Notes: generated by a model from the letters alone, not told the origin. A stretch of DNA of 64,000 bases from Chryseobacterium shigense (GCF_014207845.1 NZ_JACHLC010000008.1:13642-77641); one strand, 5' to 3'; positions 52,652 to 62,367 are shown, numbered from the stretch's first letter. Numbers and translations: made by a program.

Positions 52652-52726
52652 ATGATTTTAATGATAAACTAAAAAATGACTTTTCACGTTATTGATATAT
52701 TTAATACTATTTTAAAGACCTGATTA

Positions 52727-53488
52727 ATGAAAAAAATATTTCTACTTATATTTCTATGCGTTTTTGCCTTGGGTTTCTCCCAAAAAAAGAAGAAATCGAA
52801 ATCCAAAGCCGTAGTTGAAAAAGAAACGGTAATCATTTATACAGAACAGGATGCCGAAGCATCAAAAGAGGCCAGGGTAATTGCAGGCTTCCTGAAACAG
52901 AATCCCGGCCACGCCAAAACAGATTATTTTAAAAGAAAGCTTATTGAGATGATTATGGCTGACAATTCTCCTGAAGCCAAACCTACGATTAAACCTATCA
53001 GTAAAGAGAAAATAGAAAAAATAGTTCAGAACAATGAACTGAACAGTGGTAAAGTGATGGCTGCCAATAAAGCATCTGCTGAAAGTAACAGCAAGAACAC
53101 AGATAAAGTAAATGATGCTATAAACGCTTTGAAAGAAGAGAGGCTGGCAAGCTATGCTTCGACAAACTCTGCCAAAACTGCCGGTGTTGCCAAATCAGGA
53201 CCTAGTGAGGCCAATAAGAAAACGGCAGCAATGCTTACCCATCTTTTTAATAATGATATAAATAAAAATGAGGCTTATGTCAATATTAAGAACAAATCAA
53301 GCTGTAATCTGGTGATAAAGATCAGCGGAAAAAAATATTATAATTTAACTGTTCCTGCAAAAGGACAGAATTTTATCCTGATTGATAAGGGTGAATATGT
53401 ACTGACCACCATGGTGTGCGATGCAAAATATTCGTCAATCAAGAAAGTGACCCAGGATATTGAAATTGCTCTTAATGTAGCTGAGTAA
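52727..53488 (+). CDS. Secreted protein of the four-member paralog family, plus-strand copy
   Basis: 253 residues. Signal peptide MKKIFLLIFLCVFALGFSQ followed by a lysine-rich stretch (KKKKSKSK), a helical N-terminal part (EARVIAGFLKQNPGHAK), a linker, and the shared C-terminal domain at about 180-253 (NKSSCNLVIKISG, YYNLTVPAKGQNF, IDKGEYVLTTMVCDAKYSSIK). It is the only copy on the plus strand and lies just outside the minus-strand block. Function unknown. Confidence 0.78.
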   Translation: MKKIFLLIFLCVFALGFSQKKKKSKSKAVVEKETVIIYTEQDAEASKEARVIAGFLKQNPGHAKTDYFKRKLIEMIMADNSPEAKPTIKPISKEKIEKIVQNNELNSGKVMAANKASAESNSKNTDKVNDAINALKEERLASYASTNSAKTAGVAKSGPSEANKKTAAMLTHLFNNDINKNEAYVNIKNKSSCNLVIKISGKKYYNLTVPAKGQNFILIDKGEYVLTTMVCDAKYSSIKKVTQDIEIALNVAE

Positions 53489-53514
53489 TATAAATTAAAA
53501 CTGAACTATAAACA

Positions 53515-53551
53515 AAAACGGCTAAGAAATTTCTTAGCCGTTTTGTTTTTT
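53515..53551. terminator. Bidirectional terminator between the 52727 gene and accA
   Basis: AAAACGGCTAAGAAA and TTTCTTAGCCGTTTT form a perfect long stem with T-rich tail on the plus strand and A-rich flank, between convergent genes. Confidence 0.9.
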
Positions 53552-54507
53552 TATCCTTTAAACTGTCCCATCGCAATGAATTTCTCCTGTCTCTGGGTTT
53601 CAAGTTCCTGTCCTGAGAACTTTGAAAAAGCTTTGATATTCTGTAAAATTGAATGTTTAAGGTTCAGGTAAGCAGCTTCCGGATCATACTGAGCACCTCC
53701 AAGCGGTTCTTCGATAATCCCGTCAATGAATTTTTCTCTTAAAGCATCTTTTGGAGTAAGGTTCAATGCATTGGCTGCATCTTCTTTGTGATCCCAGTTT
53801 CTCCATAAGATGGAAGAGCAGCTTTCCGGTGCAATTACGGTGTACCATGTGTTTTCAAGCATGTATACTTTGTTTCCTACGCCTATCCCCAAAGCTCCGC
53901 CGCTTGCTCCTTCACCAATGATATAGGTGAAAATAGGAGTTTTAAGCTGAACCATTTCGAAAATATTTCTGGCGATAGCTTCTCCCTGGCCTCTTTCTTC
54001 AGCTTCTAATCCAGGATAAGCTCCCGGTGTATCTACTAAAGTTACTACAGGGATTTTGAATTTTTCAGCAAGCTTCATCAGTCGTAAAGCTTTTCTGTAT
54101 CCTTCAGGATTCGGCATTCCGAATCTTCTGTACTGTCTTTCTTTGGTTGTTCTCCCTTTCTGGGTTCCTATGATCATTATCTTCTGACCGTCCAATGTAG
54201 CCAATCCGCCAATCATTGCAGGGTCGTCTGCGAAATTTCTGTCTCCGTGAAGTTCCAGGAAACTTCCTTTATCCACCATTCCGTTGATATAGTCTAATGT
54301 ATAAGGACGATCCGGGTGACGGGATAATTGTACTCTTTGCCAAGGGGTAAGATTTCCGTAGATTTCTTTTTTCTTTTCCAGAATCTTATCCTCGATCTGG
54401 CTGCATGCTAATTTTACATCAACACCACTTTCTTCTCCTACCAAAGAGCAAGTCTGAAGTTGGTCCATCAGATCTTTTATAGGAAGCTCGAAACTTAAAT
54501 ATTCCAT
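53551..54507 (-). CDS. accA: Acetyl-CoA carboxylase carboxyltransferase subunit alpha
   Basis: 318 residues, standard length. Together with AccD it transfers the carboxyl group from biotin to acetyl-CoA, the first step of fatty acid synthesis. Matches throughout, including [24 protein letters not shown], and the glycine-rich [15 protein letters not shown] near residue 200 that lines the CoA site. accD is not adjacent. A TAAATTTG box lies at 54531-54538. Confidence 0.97.
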   Translation of the reverse strand: MEYLSFELPIKDLMDQLQTCSLVGEESGVDVKLACSQIEDKILEKKKEIYGNLTPWQRVQLSRHPDRPYTLDYINGMVDKGSFLELHGDRNFADDPAMIGGLATLDGQKIMIIGTQKGRTTKERQYRRFGMPNPEGYRKALRLMKLAEKFKIPVVTLVDTPGAYPGLEAEERGQGEAIARNIFEMVQLKTPIFTYIIGEGASGGALGIGVGNKVYMLENTWYTVIAPESCSSILWRNWDHKEDAANALNLTPKDALREKFIDGIIEEPLGGAQYDPEAAYLNLKHSILQNIKAFSKFSGQELETQRQEKFIAMGQFKG

Positions 54508-54530
54508 TTCTTGAAGTAAATTAAATCTTT

Positions 54531-54538
54531 CAAATTTA
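54531..54538 (-). promoter_or_regulatory. -7 promoter box of accA
   Basis: Minus strand TAAATTTG, 23 bases before the ATG at 54507. Confidence 0.5.
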
Positions 54539-54555
54539 TGAAAAATTATGAAAAA

Positions 54556-56064
54556 CTATTTAAAATTATTGATAGCATTGTTTATTCGGGAGATAGTTTC
54601 CTCTTTTCCAAGAAGTTCCATGATGTCGGGAACGTCCGGGCCTTTCAGTTCTCCTACCAAAGATAAACGTAACGGCATCATTACTTTTCCCATCCCCAGG
54701 CCTTTGTTTTCCGCAAAATCATGAACTGCCTGCTTTAATGTTTCTGAGGTAAATTCAGTAGTGTTAAGATTTTCTGCCAATTCACCTAAAATGGCAGAAG
54801 TTTCTTCGTTCCATGCTTTTTTCGATGCTTTTTCATCATAAGAAACCGGAGCTTCGAAGAAAAATTTCCCGTTTTCGTAAATGTCTTTCGGAAACGTAGC
54901 TCTTTCTTTCATCAAACCGATGATCTTTATCAGTTTTTTATCAGAAATACCGGAAAGGTTAAGATCCGTATTCTTTAAGATCTGAAGAAGTTCTTCGGCA
55001 GATTTCATCTGGATATACTGATGGTTGAACCACTCGGATTTTTCCTTGCTGAATCTGGCACCTGCCTTATGTACTTTGTGAAGATCAAATTCTTTGCACA
55101 TTTCGTCCAGCGACAGTATTTCTTTGTCATCTGCAGGAGACCATCCCAGAAGGGCAACCATATTGATGAATGCATCGGGAAGGTATCCGTTTTCCCTGTA
55201 TCCTTTAGAAACGGTTCCTGTAGCGGGATCTTTGAAATCCAGCGGGAATACCGGGAACCCGAACTTGTCACCGTCTCTTTTGCTTAATTTTCCTTTTCCT
55301 TCAGGCTTTAAAATAAGTGAAAGGTGGGCGAACTGAGGCGCTTCCCAACCCATTGCTTCGTATAGTAAAGTGTGAAGTCCTAAAGAGGGCAGCCATTCTT
55401 CTCCACGGATTACGTGGGAAATTTCCATTTCGTGGTCATCAATGATGTTGGCAAAATGGTAAGTAGGCATTCCATCGTTCTTTACAAGAACTTTATCGTC
55501 TAATGTATTGGTATTTACTGCAGATTTTCCGCGGATGATGTCTTCCAGATTCAGGATTCTGTCTACCGGCATTTTGAATCTTACTACGTAAGGTGTTTTT
55601 TCGTCCAGTAATTGCTGAACTTCCTCTTCGGAAAGCGCAATACTGTTTCTCAGCCTGTTTCTTGTTTTGTTGTCATAAGAGAAAACGTCTCCTTTTGCCT
55701 CAAATTCTGCACGGATGGCATCCAGTTCTTCCGGTGTATCGAAAGCGATGTAGGCATAATCTGTTTTCAGGATCTGCTCTGTATATCTGTCGTAGATGTC
55801 TCTTCTTTCGGATTGTCTGTAAGGGGCAAATTTCCCTCCTTTCTTAGGACTTTCATCAGGAATGATGCCGCACCATTCTAGAGCTTCTTCAATATATTCT
55901 TCAGCTCCTTCTACATATCTTGCCGTATCTGTATCTTCAATACGAAGTACAAATTCACCTCCCTGGTTTTTGGCAAAAAGATAATCATATAATGCGGTTC
56001 TTACGCCTCCCAAATGCAAAGGTCCTGTAGGACTTGGAGCAAAACGGACTCTTACTTTCTCCAT
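54556..56064 (-). CDS. gltX: Glutamate-tRNA ligase
   Basis: 502 residues from the ATG at 56064; the longer frame to 56085 would start inside the promoter box. Class I synthetase motifs: PSPTGPLHLGG (HIGH region, residues 9-19) and KLSKRDG (KMSKS region, near 265). It charges tRNA-Glu in the cytosol; whether it also serves tRNA-Gln cannot be told here. Confidence 0.98.
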   Translation of the reverse strand: MEKVRVRFAPSPTGPLHLGGVRTALYDYLFAKNQGGEFVLRIEDTDTARYVEGAEEYIEEALEWCGIIPDESPKKGGKFAPYRQSERRDIYDRYTEQILKTDYAYIAFDTPEELDAIRAEFEAKGDVFSYDNKTRNRLRNSIALSEEEVQQLLDEKTPYVVRFKMPVDRILNLEDIIRGKSAVNTNTLDDKVLVKNDGMPTYHFANIIDDHEMEISHVIRGEEWLPSLGLHTLLYEAMGWEAPQFAHLSLILKPEGKGKLSKRDGDKFGFPVFPLDFKDPATGTVSKGYRENGYLPDAFINMVALLGWSPADDKEILSLDEMCKEFDLHKVHKAGARFSKEKSEWFNHQYIQMKSAEELLQILKNTDLNLSGISDKKLIKIIGLMKERATFPKDIYENGKFFFEAPVSYDEKASKKAWNEETSAILGELAENLNTTEFTSETLKQAVHDFAENKGLGMGKVMMPLRLSLVGELKGPDVPDIMELLGKEETISRINNAINNFK

Positions 56065-56082
56065 TTCAATAAAAATTTTGTG

Positions 56083-56090
56083 CAAATTTA
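56083..56090 (-). promoter_or_regulatory. -7 promoter box of gltX
   Basis: Minus strand TAAATTTG, 18 bases before the ATG at 56064, overlapping the rejected start at 56085. Confidence 0.5.
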
Positions 56091-56423
56091 CTTAAAATTA
56101 CCCGAGTTCAGGTGAATAAAATTAAGATTAAAGGGCCGGAAGCTTGAAGAAAGGGGGATGTTTGTAGCTGGATGCTAAATTTTAGCAGTTATGAGTGATT
56201 ATAAAATAGGAAAGTGGTTCAAAAACAGTAGTATTTTACATTCATTCAATTTTTATAAAAAATACATTTTGTGTACCACGGATTTCACAGATTTGCACAG
56301 ATGATTGTGTATAATTCTAGTACTTTTAATAAAGTATAACATAAAGATCAATGCAAATCAGTGGTTGAAATTTTGTGTATTTTTGTCTATATCAGTATGA
56401 AAAATAATAAAATTGTTTTATAC
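56086..56423. other. 338-base spacer with a degenerate inverted repeat
   Basis: It holds the gltX promoter at its left end and, at 56273-56376, the repeat element described separately. No open frame with coding character is seen. Confidence 0.55.
56273..56376. repeat. Interspersed inverted-repeat element (CACAGATTTGCACAGAT type)
   Basis: ACGGATTTCACAGATTTGCA on the left and, on the right, GATCAATGCAAATCAGTGGT, whose reverse complement contains CACTGATTTGCATTGATC. The arms share GATTTGCA(C/T)(A/T)GAT and could form a long imperfect hairpin. Words of this kind are scattered in Flavobacteriales spacers. Confidence 0.5.
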
Positions 56424-57329
56424 TTATTTAAGCATCAGCAGTTTAAAGAATAAAATGGGATTTTTGTACTTGACTCTGTATTTTTCTTTCTTCCATTCTT
56501 TTCGCAAATATTGTTTTTCAGACTCTGAAGTTGTTTCGGAGAGGAGAATTTCGTATTTAAAATGGATAAGTTTAAGCCTGTATTTTTTATAAAGCTCTTT
56601 ATCGGCTTTTATATAATCGATGTATTTATAGGTAACTTTCTCGTAAGAGTCTTTCATCAGCTTCCAGTTTCTTGAAAGGCTTGTGGAGAGTATCCTGTAG
56701 TAAAATAGCTTTTTATCAATGAATCCTATTTTAAAACCTTTGGATGTTAACCTCAGATTCATATCCCAGTCTTCAGTATTGATGCTTTCATCAAAAGGGT
56801 ATTGTACCAGAAGATCTCTTTTTACAAATGTTCCTACATTGGCTGTTTTGTTTTCAGAAACGTTTTCATGAAAAAAATTGTCAAGGCTATCGATGATGTG
56901 TTTTTTTTCTTTAGGAGTGTAGGCATCTGTAGTTTTATCTTCTGCCTGATAATATTTATACCCATCAGAAAGAATAAAATCTATTGGATTTTTCTGAATA
57001 TAAGATACTTTTTCAGAAAGGCTGTCTTCCGTGTACCAGTCATCTCCGGAAAGCAGGGAAATATACTCACCTGAAGCATGTGAAACCGCAATGTTGATAT
57101 TTTTTGCCACACCAAAGTTTTCCGTATTCCTGATCATTTCATAATGCTGCCCGAATTTTGAAAGCACTTTTTCTGCATTTTCAAATGTCCTGTCTCTGGA
57201 GGCATTATCCAAAAAAATGATCTCATAATTGGGGTAGGTCTGTGAAATGGCTGATACGCATGCCTGCTTTATGAACTTTTCATGGTTCATGGTGATGATA
57301 ATGAGGCTTACAAGCGGCGGAGTATTCAT
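56424..57329 (-). CDS. Glycosyltransferase family 2
   Basis: 301 residues. GT-A fold: start VSLIIITMNHEKFIKQA, then SQTYPNYEIIFLDNASRDRT, NFGVAKNINIAVSHASGEYI, and the metal-binding LSGDDW near residue 100; the acceptor side includes NTEDWDMNLRL near residue 183. It transfers a sugar from a nucleotide donor to a growing glycan, on the cytosolic face of the membrane. Donor and acceptor unknown. Last gene of the minus-strand glycosyltransferase run. Confidence 0.92.
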   Translation of the reverse strand: MNTPPLVSLIIITMNHEKFIKQACVSAISQTYPNYEIIFLDNASRDRTFENAEKVLSKFGQHYEMIRNTENFGVAKNINIAVSHASGEYISLLSGDDWYTEDSLSEKVSYIQKNPIDFILSDGYKYYQAEDKTTDAYTPKEKKHIIDSLDNFFHENVSENKTANVGTFVKRDLLVQYPFDESINTEDWDMNLRLTSKGFKIGFIDKKLFYYRILSTSLSRNWKLMKDSYEKVTYKYIDYIKADKELYKKYRLKLIHFKYEILLSETTSESEKQYLRKEWKKEKYRVKYKNPILFFKLLMLK

Positions 57330-57361
57330 TGTTTAAAGATACTGATTTAGAGATGATGAGT

Positions 57362-58876
57362 TTAATTACTGTAAACAGTAAAATATTTTGTCTTTCTGAT
57401 TACTTTTTTTTGTTTCATCAGTTCAAGGGTTATTGAGCTGATGAAAAAACCTTCTTTATAATAAGGGAAAAGACTGTTGTCTACTGCTATTGTATTTCTT
57501 TTGAATTTTTGAAGATCAGATTTCCAGCTGGGATATTCAACATCCATTTCCCAGGAGGCGCGGTTTAAATAGCTTACGTTAATAATATCCAAAAGGGGTG
57601 ATGCTGGTAAGAATATAACATCTTTATGCAATTTATTTATCTGCTGTGCTTCCAGAATATAGGAATATTCTTTTTCTGAAACCAACAGCCCTGAAACTGC
57701 CGGGATGTTTTTAATAAAGAGGTGTTTAGGGGTAAGACTTTCAGAGGAATAGGGGTACTTACTTCTGTATATTGAAAAGACGGTTAATATGATTCCCCAT
57801 AATGGTAAGAATAACCGGTCTTGTTTTTCTATAAATCTGTAAAGAAGAATTAAAATAAAAAAAGCGGGTGTATTATATCCCCAGGAAATAGAAGAGCACC
57901 ATCCCAGGAACAGTAATAAAAATATAAATTTATTTTGCCGTTCGTACTTTAGAAATAAGATGAATAAGAAGACATACAAAACATAAGCTCCCTTGAATTG
58001 GCCGCTATTAAAAAAAGGATATATGATAAAAACGGGCAATATGATAATCAAGAGTATTTCAAATACTTTTCTGTTAATGTTTATGAAATAGATCAGGATC
58101 AGGGAAAGGATATAAAGTACAGTAAGAAAATTCTTTTCAAAGAAGAGATAAGGAGCTATGCAGCCTTCATAAAGATAAGACGGTGAAGCAGAATGTAAAA
58201 CCTGTTCTGCAAATAAGTTAAAATTTTCAATAATCCTGTATTGAAACAGTACTGCAATTAAAAATAAAAAGGAAGGAATAAATACGTAAAGATCTTTTTT
58301 TGTAATTACCGGTTTTTTAAACAGATCAATCATGATAATGAGGGATGCACCCAGTCCGAAAATAGCGAACGATTGTTTGGTAAGTGATGCAAATACAATA
58401 AAAAGAAGTGCGCTCAGATACCATTTTTTTTTATAAAACAGTAATGCAAGCACAGAAAAGAAAATTCCATCTATAGTATGCCATGGCATAACAGGAAAAG
58501 TATGGAGAAAACATAATGTCAGAAATACAGTAGTGTACAGATCTTCTCTGTCAAAAACAAGCTTCTGTATAACCCGACAGATGATAAAGCTTTCTATAAT
58601 GACAAGAATCCTGGAAATTAAAATTGAATAATCAAACTGCAACGGAATATACTTCAGAAGATAATCCCAAAAAATAACCCCAAAAAAAGGGCGGATAAAA
58701 TCGAAATCCTTGTAAATAACCTGTCCCGCTTTTAACCTTCCTACTGCAGACAATTGAAATCCTAAGTCAGCCTGGTTAATGGAGTAAACACTTATGAAAA
58801 CAAAATACAGGCCTGATAAAAATAATATTCCGTACGAGAAAATCTGTTTTTTATTATAAGCCGTTGTTAAATTCAT
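57362..58876 (-). CDS. Polytopic membrane protein, GT-C-like glycosyltransferase
   Basis: 504 residues with about ten transmembrane stretches in the first 400 residues. Near the N-terminus, GQVIYKDFDFIRPFFG (about 51-66) resembles the acidic-loop signature of lipid-linked GT-C glycosyltransferases. A soluble tail of about 120 residues follows. It may add a sugar from a polyprenyl phosphate donor on the periplasmic side. It is flanked at 20 and 32 bases by other glycosyltransferases. The class assignment is tentative. Confidence 0.7.
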   Translation of the reverse strand: MNLTTAYNKKQIFSYGILFLSGLYFVFISVYSINQADLGFQLSAVGRLKAGQVIYKDFDFIRPFFGVIFWDYLLKYIPLQFDYSILISRILVIIESFIICRVIQKLVFDREDLYTTVFLTLCFLHTFPVMPWHTIDGIFFSVLALLFYKKKWYLSALLFIVFASLTKQSFAIFGLGASLIIMIDLFKKPVITKKDLYVFIPSFLFLIAVLFQYRIIENFNLFAEQVLHSASPSYLYEGCIAPYLFFEKNFLTVLYILSLILIYFININRKVFEILLIIILPVFIIYPFFNSGQFKGAYVLYVFLFILFLKYERQNKFIFLLLFLGWCSSISWGYNTPAFFILILLYRFIEKQDRLFLPLWGIILTVFSIYRSKYPYSSESLTPKHLFIKNIPAVSGLLVSEKEYSYILEAQQINKLHKDVIFLPASPLLDIINVSYLNRASWEMDVEYPSWKSDLQKFKRNTIAVDNSLFPYYKEGFFISSITLELMKQKKVIRKTKYFTVYSN

Positions 58877-58896
58877 ATTTTGTAATCATCATCTGT

Positions 58897-60132
58897 TTAA
58901 TTCGCGTTTTCTGATATATTGATCAGTTTATCCAGGTATTGGCTGAAAATCTCAGGATCCAAACGGTAATCCTCATGGAAGCCTTCATAATCCTGCGGGT
59001 AAATATAGAAATAAAGATCAAAACCAACCTCTTTTGCTAAAGTAGAGAAAATAGCGAAATCTCCCCACACAGAACTGAACCAGCTGAGGCCTTTTGCGCC
59101 TGCATTGGCAAACAGAACATTCGTCCAGGCAGCACCGCTGGGGCCTATGATATATTCGGCATTGTTTACAAGAAAAATCTGTTCGTGGATATTCAGGTCT
59201 TCAAAGAATACTTCTTCAAAACCATATTTTTTTGCCGTTTCAAAAATTTCATCATCATTATACTTTCTGTACTGGGATCTTCTGGAAATAAATATTTTTT
59301 TAACCGGCTCAATGCGGACTTTTGAAAGATCCAGGTTATCAAATGCTACCTTTCTGAGATATTGCAGGGAAGAACCCGACAGCTTGGTGAACCCGGCCTC
59401 ATATTCCATACCGGGCATAATATTCGGAACAGCGTAATTATTACTTGTGATATGCCACAGCTTTTTAAACTGGTAATAATTTTTTTCGTGGCTTAGAAAT
59501 ATAATCTTATAGTCTTTGAGAAAGAAATGTAAAAGATCTTTCATGTTCTCAACTTTCTGTATATCCTCATCTATAACGATCAGTTTGTTCTTGGCATCCG
59601 GAATATATTTGAAAAACTCAACCTTGGAAAGAATATCCACCAGAAAATGATAATAATTGAAGGTAAAGGTTCCGCCCAGAAAAATAGCCTCTTCATCATA
59701 ATACACATTTTTGTAGTTCTTTACCTTGGCAAGCGTCATGGAATGCTGCATCAGGTTATTGGTATTGTAAACGTATGTAATCCTGTCGTCATCATGCCAT
59801 CTTTCGTAATATATCTTTTCTTTCTTGAGATCTAAAAAATAGGTGGAATTGGGAATGCACAATACATTCTGAAGAGCTAAAATCTCTATGCCGTTTTTAG
59901 GGGTTTTTAGAGAAACCTGGGGACGGTCAAAAGTTTTGGGCAGAAAAAGTTCCGATTCCTGTTTTTCGCTGATCTTAATTCTTTCCGTACAATTTTCGGA
60001 AGGAATAGAATCCAGTGGTAAAAAATCCGTCACGAGCCTTTTCGCTTTTCTGAAAAAAGACTTGATATAATATTTTTTTCTGAGTGCTTTAAGCTGTTTT
60101 TCTAAATTTTCAATCTGTTCCTTCGCATTCAT
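58897..60132 (-). CDS. Glycosyltransferase family 61
   Basis: 411 residues. N-terminal coiled coil (EQIENLEKQLKALRKKYY, 5-22), then the DUF563/GT61 core, with IFISRRSQYRKYNDDEIF, GFEEVFFEDLNIHEQIFLVNNAEYIIGPSGAAWTN near residues 290-345. GT61 enzymes include xylosyl- and other sugar transferases in polysaccharide loci. The gene is within the minus-strand run; 69 bases separate it from the upstream GT4 gene. Confidence 0.88.
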   Translation of the reverse strand: MNAKEQIENLEKQLKALRKKYYIKSFFRKAKRLVTDFLPLDSIPSENCTERIKISEKQESELFLPKTFDRPQVSLKTPKNGIEILALQNVLCIPNSTYFLDLKKEKIYYERWHDDDRITYVYNTNNLMQHSMTLAKVKNYKNVYYDEEAIFLGGTFTFNYYHFLVDILSKVEFFKYIPDAKNKLIVIDEDIQKVENMKDLLHFFLKDYKIIFLSHEKNYYQFKKLWHITSNNYAVPNIMPGMEYEAGFTKLSGSSLQYLRKVAFDNLDLSKVRIEPVKKIFISRRSQYRKYNDDEIFETAKKYGFEEVFFEDLNIHEQIFLVNNAEYIIGPSGAAWTNVLFANAGAKGLSWFSSVWGDFAIFSTLAKEVGFDLYFYIYPQDYEGFHEDYRLDPEIFSQYLDKLINISENAN

Positions 60133-60201
60133 ATTCTAAAACTTGGGAATAACCTAAAAAGTTCGGTTGTTTATTGCTCCTGATACCCGGAGACTTTGCC
60201 T

Positions 60202-61389
60202 CTATATAATTTCCTGGTAATAGCTTAAAGTCTCATCAATCATCCTGTCAATACCGAATTTTAATTCTATTAATTTCCTGGCATTGACTGACAGCCTGTT
60301 TCGGAGTTCATTATCTTCAAAAAGAAGACTTATCTTTTCATGGAAGTTTTCTTCTTCAGCAATCATACCGTTTACAGGTTCTTCTATGATTTCCTTAAAA
60401 GAATCTATAGCGGAACATACAACAGGCTTCTGCATAGCCATTACCTCAAGCAAAGATAAGCTAAAATTTTCACCTTTGGAGGGGAAGCATACCACCTCTG
60501 CTTTGCCGATAAGGTCTATAATTTCCACCCCTGTCTTATTCCCGTAAAAATGGACAAAATTTCTGGTTTCAGAATCCGGGATATTCTCTGTGATATAGGC
60601 GGGGTAATGGTTAGGATTCCCTATAAAATGAAGCGATGCCCCGGGATAGCTTTTTTTAAGCTTAATAAAGGCGCTGATAAGAGTTTCCGCTCCTTTTTCA
60701 TAAGATACATTTCCTAAATAGAAAACAGATTGAGGGATGATTACAGAATTTTCAGACGGTTTGTAGAAGTTTTCATCAATCCCATTGTAAATGAGCTTAG
60801 GATCTTTAATATCAAACAGGCTCCTGTTGATCGTCTCATTGTATTTTGATATGGTAATGATATTTTTCGAAATTTTAAAAGCTTCTTTTTCACAAAAAAC
60901 TCTTCCTTTGTGAACTTTTTTGTATCCGAAATATTTTTCAAGTACAGACCAGGAACCGTGGCATCTTATTGCATAAGGGATTTCTTTAGGAATGGAAAGC
61001 GCCAGGCCGTCAAAATCATGGGTTTCCGCCACATCAAAATGTAAATTGTTTTTCCTGATCCAGGTACTTATTTTAGCGGAAATATTTTTCTTTTCAGACA
61101 GGTAGGTTTGAAAATGAATTTTTTCCAGTGCTTTTATCTTTCCTGTAAAAGATCTTGTAAGCTCCAGAAGAGGATTTGATTTGAAAATATCTTTAATTGA
61201 AAAAATCTTTACACCCTCTTCCTCAATATCGAATGCATACTTCGAGATAAGGAAAACATGCACCGAAATTCCTCTTCCGGCAAGTTCTGTACACAGATTT
61301 TTGTAAAAAACGCCCGTACCTCCTACTTTGGGAGTTCGTGAACACTTGTACTCACGGGTTACAATAAGCACATTTTTTATTTCTTTCAT
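60202..61389 (-). CDS. Glycosyltransferase family 4
   Basis: 395 residues. GT-B fold: N-terminal REYKCSRTPKVGGTGVFYKNL (donor/acceptor loop), C-terminal VFYLGNVSYEKGAETLISAF and GKAEVVCFPSKGENFSLSLLEVMAMQKPVVCS (near 295-325), with the two conserved glutamates of the EX7E motif. It retains the anomeric configuration of its nucleotide sugar. The start overlaps the stop of the upstream gene by 4 bases, so both are translated together. Confidence 0.92.
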   Translation of the reverse strand: MKEIKNVLIVTREYKCSRTPKVGGTGVFYKNLCTELAGRGISVHVFLISKYAFDIEEEGVKIFSIKDIFKSNPLLELTRSFTGKIKALEKIHFQTYLSEKKNISAKISTWIRKNNLHFDVAETHDFDGLALSIPKEIPYAIRCHGSWSVLEKYFGYKKVHKGRVFCEKEAFKISKNIITISKYNETINRSLFDIKDPKLIYNGIDENFYKPSENSVIIPQSVFYLGNVSYEKGAETLISAFIKLKKSYPGASLHFIGNPNHYPAYITENIPDSETRNFVHFYGNKTGVEIIDLIGKAEVVCFPSKGENFSLSLLEVMAMQKPVVCSAIDSFKEIIEEPVNGMIAEEENFHEKISLLFEDNELRNRLSVNARKLIELKFGIDRMIDETLSYYQEII

Positions 61390-62363
61390 GAATTCAGTTT
61401 AAATACTGTGTTCACCCAATGATCGAGGGTATACTTATCATAAACTTCTTTCGGCAGCTTTTCGTATGGGGTAGTGAAAAAATCTTTTTTCACATTACGG
61501 AAATTCTTATCCAGTACCAAAATATTATTGGGATTATAAAAATCATAAGTTTTGATCGTAGGATTATCCGTAATAATTTTCTTTTCCAGAGCCATTGCCT
61601 CAAATATTCTGAAGCTGAGTCCGGTCTGGTCCGCACGCATCAGGTCAAGGATTACTTTGGTATTTTTATAATAGGAAGGCAATGCGTGATGGGCTATTTT
61701 CTTTCTTCCGAATTTTAAAATCTCGATATTCTTCTGATCAATGATCTGGTTCAGCTTATTTTTCCAGCCTTTTTTGCCAACCATATATACCTCGAATTTT
61801 ATTTCCATCGGAAGCAGCCTGTTGATAAGAAGGTTCAGGGCTGAAAGCCTTTTCTGATCATAAGACGTAATATAAAACAGATCCAGCTTGGGATGCTGCT
61901 TTTCTGCAGGCAAATGATCAAGGTAATTGTAATTGGTTATCTTTTCGAATCCAAAATTCTTTACATCATTATCATCGAAGGAAAATATCGTGTCAAAATA
62001 ATGCAGAAGATGGGTTGCAGGGTTTCTGGCCATGCTGTCGTAGAGGTAAGCAATATTCCGGTCTGCATATTCTCTGATTTTTTTGTGGATGCTTTCTTCA
62101 ATAGCTTCAGGATTGATTACTAAAATCTGATCCTGCTTTCCTATTTTTTCCAGGGATTCCAATATGAAACTTTGTCTTTTGTGATGTTTCGGGTTTTTAC
62201 CCAGAAAAATCTTGCTGAAAGTGTTTTTTATACGCTCTCCGGTATTTTTATGGGTAAAGGCTCCGATGTTGATATGGCATGCTTCGATGCCTTTATCACT
62301 CAGTTTTTCCACTATGTGTTCATCATAATGCCAGAAATCGAAGCTGATTAAACAAATTTTCAT
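61386..62363 (-). CDS. CgeB-like glycosyltransferase-type protein
   Basis: 325 residues, start MKICLISFDFWHYDEHIV. It resembles CgeB-like proteins: a divided Rossmann pattern, a central YLYDSMARNPATHL and a C-terminal SFRIFEAMALEKKIITDN near residues 252-269 that matches the second half of the GT-B nucleotide-binding site. Probably a sugar transferase in surface glycan synthesis, but weaker evidence than for its neighbours. First gene of the minus-strand run, with a TATTTTTG box 4 bases before its start. Confidence 0.75.
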   Translation of the reverse strand: MKICLISFDFWHYDEHIVEKLSDKGIEACHINIGAFTHKNTGERIKNTFSKIFLGKNPKHHKRQSFILESLEKIGKQDQILVINPEAIEESIHKKIREYADRNIAYLYDSMARNPATHLLHYFDTIFSFDDNDVKNFGFEKITNYNYLDHLPAEKQHPKLDLFYITSYDQKRLSALNLLINRLLPMEIKFEVYMVGKKGWKNKLNQIIDQKNIEILKFGRKKIAHHALPSYYKNTKVILDLMRADQTGLSFRIFEAMALEKKIITDNPTIKTYDFYNPNNILVLDKNFRNVKKDFFTTPYEKLPKEVYDKYTLDHWVNTVFKLNS

Positions 62364-62367
62364 ACTG

